A DNA stretch of 64,000 nt, taken from the NCBI GenBank assembly GCA_021234155.1, contig JAJEKV010000019.1, forward strand, positions 2,612,697 through 2,676,696, given 5' to 3'. Both the position numbers and the translations under genes were made by a program. The stretch's first letter is position 1. Each line of letters starts with the position of its first letter. Below the pieces are notes generated by a model. The model made no database searches and was not told where the DNA came from. It worked only from the letters and a program-made list of their open reading frames with translations. The DNA comes from Isoetes taiwanensis. Lineage: Eukaryota > Streptophyta > Lycopodiopsida > Isoetales > Isoetaceae. Positions 57,404-64,000 of the stretch are shown here, piece after piece.

Positions 57404-57847
57404 ATGTCTTCAAGAAAAATGAAATCAATCTTCTTTTGCTTAATTACCGCCATTAGCGTAACAAAGGTTCAGCCGTTCCAATCGAATGATGCCTTTCGTG
57501 GTAATGCTTCACGTGTTGTCGGCAACCGGTTACCAGAATCTTCATTACGATCATTTCCAAGAGGAACTCCATGGCGAATTGCTTCCTATCGATCATTCTA
57601 TCTCTTGCAATTTCACCCTCCCTTCAAATTCGTCGTCAAGACAGCATTCTTTTCCAAAACGCCGCTCAATGCTCTAAAGATCACGGTGGGATTAATTTGG
57701 AGCTCAGTTCGAAAAGAGCAGATGAACTTCAGCTGCGAAGCGCCGACATCACGCTCTTCCCAGCTTCTTCCGGTTCAGTTCTTCCCGTTTTTCCAAGTTC
57801 TTCTTCGAAAGCCCACCACGACAAGAAAGGTCGGCGGTAAAGATTAG
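57404..57847 (+). CDS. Hypothetical protein, 147 codons, signal-peptide-like start
   Basis: ATG at 57404; a second ATG at 57419 begins MKSIFFCLITAISVTKVQPF, which resembles a secretion signal. The rest is Ser/Arg/Phe-rich. The same DNA is also open in both other + frames (57486-57677, and 57571-57840, which reads KDHGGINLELSSKRADELQL), so the correct frame is uncertain and a frameshifted gene is possible. No family is recognised. Confidence 0.3.
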   Translation: MSSRKMKSIFFCLITAISVTKVQPFQSNDAFRGNASRVVGNRLPESSLRSFPRGTPWRIASYRSFYLLQFHPPFKFVVKTAFFSKTPLNALKITVGLIWSSVRKEQMNFSCEAPTSRSSQLLPVQFFPFFQVLLRKPTTTRKVGGKD

Positions 57848-58036
57848 GTGGTAGTTTCAGCAAATTATCCGCAATTGTACCGCTTTTCTATAGCCACCAG
57901 GGACTTCTAATTACATGGGATTTGATTGGCCACGCGCCATACGAGGAGGCATTACTGCCAGCTGGCCCACGCCACAATGTCAGGTCGCCAGATAGATCGC
58001 GTCTCCGGCCTTATTAGCCCACCCGTAAGATTGCTA
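57848..58036. other. CpG-rich spacer
   Basis: Leads into the CCGTCGATTAAAA repeats. No gene. Confidence 0.4.
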
Positions 58037-58192
58037 ACCGTCGATTAAAAAGTTTCATCCGCAAAATTTAAATAAATGTCATTCGTCGCATTTGACCGCC
58101 GATTAAAGTCAACCGAATTTTAATAACCGCCAGCTTCTATCTGACCGTCGCATCAAAAGTCGCATCCGAATGAAACTACATCAAAGTCGCAT
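58037..58192. repeat. Dispersed GTCGCAT and ACCG(T/C)CGATTAAA motifs
   Basis: GTCGCAT occurs at 58085, 58147, 58159 and 58186. ACCGTCGATTAAAA (58037) and ACCGCCGATTAAAG (58096) are a pair 59 bp apart. Repeats of this type just upstream of a TATA box are common in LTR U3 regions. Confidence 0.55.
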
Positions 58193-58214
58193 CTAATCGC
58201 TTCATGCGAAATCT

Positions 58215-58223
58215 ATATAAAGC
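58215..58223 (+). promoter_or_regulatory. TATA box candidate
   Basis: TATATAAAG, a good match to the plant TATA consensus, directly downstream of the GTCGCAT cluster. Confidence 0.4.
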
Positions 58224-58304
58224 GAACTCCATTTCGCTTTGATCACCGAATTTGGTTCCTCGGTGACGCCAGTTCCAGGCGCTTTCAAGAACTCAAGAGA
58301 ACCT

Positions 58305-58320
58305 GTGGCGCCAAGATCAT
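58305..58320 (+). other. Possible primer-binding-site-like word
   Basis: TGGCGCCAAGATCATC begins with TGGCGCC, as in sites complementary to tRNAs ending GGCGCCA. It lies 90 bp after the TATA candidate. The upstream LTR end should be CA but is CTG here, so support is weak. Confidence 0.2.
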
Positions 58321-58323
58321 CGC

Positions 58324-59032
58324 TGGTATGTCACCGGGATATCACTATGGCAGGCACTATGTATGCAGGAAGGTCATAAAACCCTTCAGATAATGCTTTT
58401 TAAGGTCTAAAAAAATTCTTCCAGAGGAAATAAATCACTAGAGAGTCCGATTTTTTTAAGTCTAAAGAACTCTTCCTGCACGTGATTCGTATCGCCAGCT
58501 AAAACCCTTATCAGTCTAATTCTCACACGGTATATACCGCCACACTATGCTTAATCCTCTCTCTCGATTTCCAGTGTCGCGTCGCTTCCAAACTCAAAGG
58601 CTCGGGCCAAGAGAAGGTGTCATAATGGCATTGTCAATATCATTCCTGTGTTATTCATTGTTTATTGCTCGATTAGTGCGTTTGCTCAGCATTTACTGTG
58701 GTTATCGTATTTGCTCAATTTCCGGCTATACCTCGCTCATTATTTCTGAAAGTGGATCTAGCTTATAGTCGCTTTCACACTGTTTATCATTTCTTTAATG
58801 CTTATTGCGAAGTGGACTTGTATTTGCATCTCGCATAATAAATGTCCTTCCCCGGTGTTAAATTGAAACCCGCTTAGATTAATCGTTTCGCCTATACTGT
58901 AGTAGTATGACCGTTTATTGGCTATTCGCTGGAAGTGTCTGCTCTAAGATAGTTGCATCGGCACGGCGAGTGCATAAGTTCTAGAATGGACCGTATGCTA
59001 TTCTCGGTACTTTTAGCTCCGGCCGGAATTGG
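58324..59032. other. Possible leader before decayed coding region
   Basis: No gene is recognised. The 73-codon frame at 58547-58768 is Ser/Leu-rich. AGAA(C/T)TCTTCC and TTTTTAAGTCTAAA phrases repeat near 58400-58480. Confidence 0.35.
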
Positions 59033-60235
59033 ATGACCACCCGAATGCTTAAGCTGTTTTGGTGTTCCCTCGCTGGTGGGAAGAAGAGACAAAATCGAAT
59101 GGTAGCTCCTACACCTCCTCCACTGCTGGGTGAGCCTAAGCAACAGCTCCACCACAGAAAGGAAAGCTCCAATGAGGACGCAATATCCCAAGCGTATCGA
59201 AGGATGGAGAAGCGTGGATCCATTATCGAAGGTATTAATGCATCCCTCCATGCCCTCGAGGAGAAAGCATGGATGACAGCGCGGAGTGGTACGTTGATGT
59301 AAAAGAAAACAAATGGTAAGGTGGATCTTGTGTTGCCAATCTTAAAGAAAGAGACCAATCTGCGAAGAAACAAGGTATTCTTATCACTTCGTGAGGGAGC
59401 GGGGATGACATATGTTGTCAACTCCTAAAGGAGGCTGCGTGAAGAACCACAAGAAAGATCTCGCCGATTTGGCCATGCCGCGGCAAATCGCCAAAGATGG
59501 TCCGATGAAGAAGGACATGAGGCCGAGTCATGTTTCGGGCACGATGGCTATTCTCAAAATACTCCAGTCCTCACTCAAGCTTCTATTAGTGAAGGTGTTC
59601 AAGTAAAGCAGGAGAGCTTCATGGTGACCTTCCAAGTTACCACCGGAGGAGATGTCCATCAAAAATGATACCATCGTCGACTTAATAGGGGAATAACATC
59701 CCAACAATTGATGGCATTTTAAGTAAAATGACTTCAAAAGAAATTGTACCGGAGGCAATGAATAGGCTAGTCAAGTATGCAGACAACTACCCACTTGCCA
59801 ATTCTTACACATCCCATCCATGCTGGACCGCCCGCAGATTCCAAGTCAAGTTCATGGCCAGTGAGGTATGACCCCGAAAAGGCGTAAGAGAAATATTGAG
59901 GGCGATGGTGAGGAATCCGTGCCAAGTTCCTATGCTATCGACGTAAGCTTCCTTGATGAAAAGACGTTCACCTAAAGGAATAAACACTCCAGAAGAGCTT
60001 GGTCAGTTGGAGCAGAAACCATCGTAATACTTCCCCTATTATTGACCGAAGATCACTGAGGGCACAATCCATCCCCATCCAACCAGCCACAAACCGGACA
60101 AACAATCAGACCGCTAAGATTACAACCACGGAGGTGTTCATTAAGTCTCCACCCCCAAGCAGTAGGACCCGCGAGATTAGGTGCAACATTGAACTAAATG
60201 GCAAAGTCTTTATAAAGGTTAGTATATTTGCATGA
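59033..60235 (+). pseudogene. Long frame-conserved coding remnant
   Basis: One + frame keeps protein-like sequence for 229 codons (59033-59722) despite stops at 59300, 59426 and 59666. Phrases include MEKRGSIIEGINASLHALEE, NGKVDLVLPILKKETNLRRN and QASISEGVQVKQESFMVTFQ. After a stop-rich gap the same frame re-opens at 59999-60235 (AKITTTEVFIKSPPPSSRTR, then EIRCNIELNGKVFIKVSIFA). The Gln/Ser-rich middle and basic end could fit a retroelement gag, but no zinc knuckle or protease is seen. Minus frames of 109 and 146 codons are shadows. Family unknown. Confidence 0.4.
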
Positions 60236-60339
60236 GCCTTATATACTGCGAGCAAATGCAACAAGAGATTTAGTCCACAGAATAAGAGTATACGCCACCA
60301 ACAGGTGGAGCGACCATAAATGCTAACTACCCGGCGTAT

Positions 60340-60672
60340 CACACCATGATGAATACGCCACGCTGCCGAATTCGCCAGTTCAACCCATTTCACCGCCACC
60401 ACCACCATCGCCAGCGCTTAATGTAACAGATAGCCATTCGTCAGCGGTATTCATGGCCGTCCATTCGGCGGACGAATACACGCCAGTACATCATCAAGGT
60501 GATAGCCGCAGCCGTTGTATTCGTTCACATTGTCAAGATGAATAAGACGCCATGCCGACCTCGCTACCGTACCGTCATCAAATGTAAATACATTGGCAAT
60601 TCGTATGGCGTATTCATGTCGACACCCGCGACGAATACACGCCAGGCAATCGCGCAATGAATTCACGCCTGG
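60340..60672. repeat. Dispersed GACGAATACACGCCAG motif cluster
   Basis: GACGAATACACGCCAG occurs exactly at 60471 and 60630. Variants GATGAATACGCCACG, GATGAATAAGACGCC and TGAATTCACGCCTGG are at about 60348, 60538 and 60658. The inverted form GGCGTATTCAT is at 60607. Spacing is irregular, so this is not a simple tandem array. Confidence 0.6.
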
Positions 60673-60919
60673 CGACTATAAAGATGAATTCACGTTAATT
60701 GCGCCTACCGCTGACAAGCTCTCTACTATCCTTTGGCGATCTAAAAAGTGTTAATTTTGTGGCGTTCCGCTCGGTTATCGTATTTACGTTTTACACGCAG
60801 CCCTCACGCGGGAATCAACTCATTATGCCCGCCAAGAATAGATAGAATAAGGAAGACTCCAGAAACAAAACAGTGAGGAACGGTTTCCCGGTGGAGTCGG
60901 GCGCATTGCAGACTCCGCC
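60673..60919. other. Spacer
   Basis: Overlapping minus frames at 60815-61027 are shadows of the following + frame. Nothing else is seen. Confidence 0.35.
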
Positions 60920-61156
60920 TTGGTCATCATCCAAGATAAGAACCAAGAGCCGCAAAGTACAAAAAAAACTGGAGGAAGGCGTAGACGCCTGGGCAGCTCT
61001 GAAAGTTCGTCCTGCACAGATGCTCATATAAGATCGCCTTCGCTAGTGATCGCCCCATGGTGGAACGAAGTCGATGTTTATGCCAAAATGCCTACCGACC
61101 AATGGGACGAAACTTCAAGATACTTCCCAATATTTGATCTCAAGATTCATCGGTGA
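60920..61156 (+). CDS. Hypothetical 78-codon frame, basic then acidic
   Basis: Reads QDKNQEPQSTKKTGGRRRRL then SSESSSCTDAHIRSPSLVIA and PWWNEVDVYAKMPTDQWDET. A basic Arg run followed by a Ser-rich linker and a Trp-rich part looks like a real protein piece. It lies in the same frame register as the 59033 remnant and may be its continuation. No start codon is specially supported. Confidence 0.28.
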   Translation: MVIIQDKNQEPQSTKKTGGRRRRLGSSESSSCTDAHIRSPSLVIAPWWNEVDVYAKMPTDQWDETSRYFPIFDLKIHR

Positions 61157-61902
61157 TGAGGAAAGTACAATCAAGATGATGAACTATCATATTGTTAAAT
61201 CAATGTGAAACAAAGAAGTTCTCCACAAGAAGGTTTCAATCATAAAATGTCCTATTGATTGTTGTTGCACTGCAGTGCAGTCATGAAAGCTGAAGGTAGC
61301 TTGTAGAACTTCCTCGGTTGGTCAAGTGATGTAACATTGTCTCCAAGTCGGCCCGCTAGACAAGTATGGCGCATGGTTCTGTTGATGACATCAAGAAATA
61401 GCCTTTTGGTCGGCGAATTTCTGCAAAACAAGAAATCAAAGAACCAACAAAGACAATCTCAAAGCTATCTGATAAGGTGATATCGAAATAGAAGAAAGGT
61501 TGGCCGGCTCCGAAGATGTTGGAAGGACTTACCCGCACTCCAATACCTTGTCTTCATCATATAAAGCGGGTCTCCCACCCGACACAATAGGCCCTCGTAA
61601 TATCATTGCTTGTATTGACAGCGGGGATCGCAGTGGAGAGAAGGGGGGATGACTCAACAAATCAGCTTTTTTAGTAATGGATAGGCTTAACAACCTCGGC
61701 TTTTCTGCCTATTGTCATCATATGCTCCCCTGTGAGAGCCCTTATGCATGTTTTTCAGGGTTTACACGACGTAATGCCTAAAGGTCGTTAGGGAAGGCTC
61801 TTCGACAAAGCATACCATTTGAGATGCAGATAAAAGCGCTTTGTATAATCTCATAATGATATCCCTTTGTGCCGATGATCTAATTATGAGGTAGCTGGGC
61901 GA
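61157..61902. other. Unresolved, probable decayed coding
   Basis: Scattered protein-like phrases on + in changing frames (for example DRLNNLGFSAYCHHMLPCES near 61680-61740). They cannot be delimited. Confidence 0.3.
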
Positions 61903-62088
61903 GTGCATAAGACGGATAAAGGTGGATGGCGTTTGTTTCCTTTTGATGAACCTAACTTTGAAAATGGCCTTCTACAAAGTGATGATGATACGAAGCAAAC
62001 GAAGGCTGAATTTATTGTTCCTAAACTGTACCTTGAAAGACATCAATTCCTGGAATTGGTCGACAAAAGAAAAGAGGCCCTTGAATAA
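61903..62088 (+). pseudogene. Coding-like fragment, 61 codons
   Basis: Reads HKTDKGGWRLFPFDEPNFEN then LLQSDDDTKQTKAEFIVPKL and YLERHQFLELVDKRKEALE. Strongly protein-like, no ATG at its start. It probably belongs to the same decayed + strand unit as 59-61 kb. Family unknown. Confidence 0.33.
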
Positions 62089-62882
62089 ATATACTGGCAC
62101 CAATCCCACAAGCTGGCTCCATATGATTGAATCTACCTGATACCACCTGGTCGCGAACCGTATGTTGAGGGTGGCGTCGGTAGAGAGGTCCAAAACATCA
62201 AGAAGATGTAATAAAGTTTTCCACAACTACACCGTGGATTTCCTCGAAGTTTTTCGAAAGGTACCAGCCACCAGCCATTGATTAGTCCGCCTTTCAAGTA
62301 TAAAACCGCGGCTTTGTACCTTACAAAGGGCGTAAGTAATACTCGTCTTCACAAAAAGCCCGAAAAAATCTCCGTGACGTTCAAGCAATGCAAACCCCGA
62401 GGAGAAGGCCGGTAAATGCCAGATGGTAACGCGGAGGAATTTACGGAGGAAAATTTAGCGCCCATGCTTATAACATTCCAACTCGGTAATGTCCAGCCAA
62501 TGACGCGTATTGTCGACATGTTCGTGATCATGTAAGCCTTATAAACCAATCGAGGGTTAGGAATCAAACCCCCGGTGGTAGCGCTTTCATAAGAGAACGT
62601 ATCCCAAATCCCTACCCAAATGCCTGCTTCGGACAAGAAGCATCCCAGAGAAATAGACGCCATAAGACCGCCGCGATGACGGATGATGAAAGTGTAATTC
62701 AATGCATGCACGAGCATGTGGCTATTTATGAAGCGATAAAAACGCGGTTTACGCAGTATTGCGTAACACCGCAGCCGCCAATCTGAGCCTGCCCAGCTCG
62801 CACCTCTGCTGGTGACAGTAAAATTCATTGTTTCATCTCGAATGGTGTCCTGCGGTAAACGCTTCCTGAAGCTTATTAACAG
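62089..62882. other. Unresolved; 159-codon minus frame of doubtful reality
   Basis: The minus frame 62349-62828 is long but Ser/Ile/Trp-rich without recognisable features, and overlaps + strand traces. TGGTATCAGG on the minus strand near 62142-62151 matches the first bases of an initiator-Met primer site, without LTR context. Confidence 0.25.
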
Positions 62883-63128
62883 ATGACTTCAGCAAAGTCC
62901 ATCTTAGAACGTAATACACACTTAGAAGATATGATGAACGAGGCGCTCGTGATTGCTTTCGAGTTGCCATCCTGGCCTCAACGAACGCGAAATTTGATGA
63001 AGTACTTAGGGTGTTACCGCATTACGAATCGAGACTTCAGGACGACGGAACTAAAAGTGCATAAAGCTCAATATCCAAGAGATCCCGTGAAGGCAAACCG
63101 GCTTCGTGGAAACATCTTGGTACTATGA
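62883..63128 (+). pseudogene. Coding-like fragment, 81 codons
   Basis: ATG at 62883. Reads SAKSILERNTHLEDMMNEAL, VIAFELPSWPQRTRNLMKYL and NRDFRTTELKVHKAQYPRDP. Helical and charged, on the same strand as the preceding remnants. It is followed by further + traces (ITNDEFLGTIHVHHEWSAFN near 63250) in another frame, so a frameshift after about 63125 is likely. Not recognised. Confidence 0.33.
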
Positions 63129-64000
63129 TGGATCATTGGTATTCAAAGTAGCAAGAAAGAGGACATCAAGGCAGATGATGATGCTCTTATGCTTTTATAA
63201 TCAAGGTCGGCTCTAAATCCACCGCAATCCTGTACTCAATAAGATTACCAATGATGAGTTTCTAGGTACTATTCATGTCCATCATGAGTGGTCGGCCTTT
63301 AATATCGATGTTGTCAAAGCCATCCAACTAGATCTGGACTAAGGAGATGGATCCTATTCGAGAGTTACTTGGACAAAGAAAGGACTAGTCCCTCCATGAT
63401 GTAATCTTCATATCGCGAATACAATGCGCCTCTGTATATTGATGTGTTGTTACCTACAAATGCTATTGGAAACACCATATTCTTCACCAAAACAAGAAAA
63501 TGTTAAACCACCCACCTCACTACAATGCAAAAAATTTGCGCACCAAGAAGTCAGCCAACACAACAAAAACACTATATTGGAGAGCGCGGTATGCAAAAGT
63601 GGCTATTTCTGAACGTAATATAACCAATTTAACAACGATGGTTACATGTATCTTCTTTGATGGTGTCACTGGCTATCTTAACATTTCCAGCACTATGAAC
63701 ATCTGGCAAAGATTTGGCATATTTGTAGAAGGCTTTCATTGAAAGTGCTTGGATCCATTAACAAACTGGCGAATTGGCTGGTCGTAATATCGCGTCGCTA
63801 TCGCGATGGCGCATTAAAAGAAAATAATTCCCAAACCAACGTACAACCCGTGGCTGCGTTCTACGTGGCATGTCATGAAATCTGGGCCAACGTCCCACCA
63901 GTTCGCCCGTGATGTCTGTGCGCATTTGATTCCGCGCAACAACCGATTTTGCATATGTGCCATAATACGTAATCCAACTGTGCCACGATTTTTTTTTTAA
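63129..64000. other. Window end, no resolved gene
   Basis: Two overlapping + frames at 63424-63742 are unrecognised. A CpG-rich end follows, with CGCGTCGCTATCGCGATGGCG near 63791. The window ends in a T-run. Confidence 0.35.

Noticed and set aside
58981-59421. 146-codon minus-strand open frame
   Set aside because: Opposite to the better supported + strand remnant; no features of its own.
62555-62600. tRNA-like words (GGTGGTAGCGC)
   Set aside because: No matching cloverleaf; the G/C words are isolated.
62349-62828. 159-codon minus-strand open frame as a gene
   Set aside because: Low-information composition, no motif, and it overlaps + strand coding traces of a decayed element.

Overview
The window looks like nuclear DNA of a land plant with a large, repeat-laden genome, possibly a gymnosperm; that placement is an inference. 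There is one convincing intact gene in 64 kb, an intronless plant-style Ser/Thr protein kinase. The rest is AT-rich spacer, simple and tandem repeats, and remains of mobile elements. Coding-looking stretches outside the kinase are nearly always cut by stops or frameshifts within 100-250 codons. No bacterial operons, CRISPR arrays, rRNA or convincing tRNA genes were seen.

Layout. 0-3.3 kb: unassigned DNA plus a tandem array with a unit of about 280 bp (1.65-2.66 kb). 4.2-9.9 kb: two decayed copies of one transposon-like family, copy C on + (4.24-7.06 kb) and copy A on - (7.48-9.86 kb), lying tail to tail. A third copy, B, lies at 53.2-55.3 kb on -. The three share HDKMD and GHTHED-type motifs. 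10.4-11.9 kb: AT-rich short-repeat cluster. 12-18.6 kb: CpG-retaining patches with decayed + strand coding DNA. 20.6-22.2 kb: LTR-like block ending at a possible initiator-Met primer-binding site. 23.0-24.1 kb: an ATTCT microsatellite and a tandem array with 114-132 bp units.

25.75-26.82 kb: the kinase, with all catalytic motifs and an acidic DSEx repeat inserted after subdomain IX. 27-37 kb: mostly non-coding, with a diverged 300-bp direct duplication (30.15 and 30.78 kb) and a hairpin. 37.0-38.0 kb: possible foldback element. 38-48 kb: decayed coding segments, a polypurine tract, and a remnant at 47.0-47.5 kb that keeps one frame through three stops. 48.4-48.7 kb: tandem array with a unit near 57 bp. 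50-52 kb: short unassigned open frames. 55.7-63.2 kb: CpG-richer DNA with short open frames, a TATA-like box, a possible retroelement leader and a decayed + strand coding region.

The genes do not form a pathway. The window reads as one host gene inside layers of old insertions, several decayed by nonsense changes rather than indels. Most unassigned open frames are listed at low confidence with what can be seen in them.
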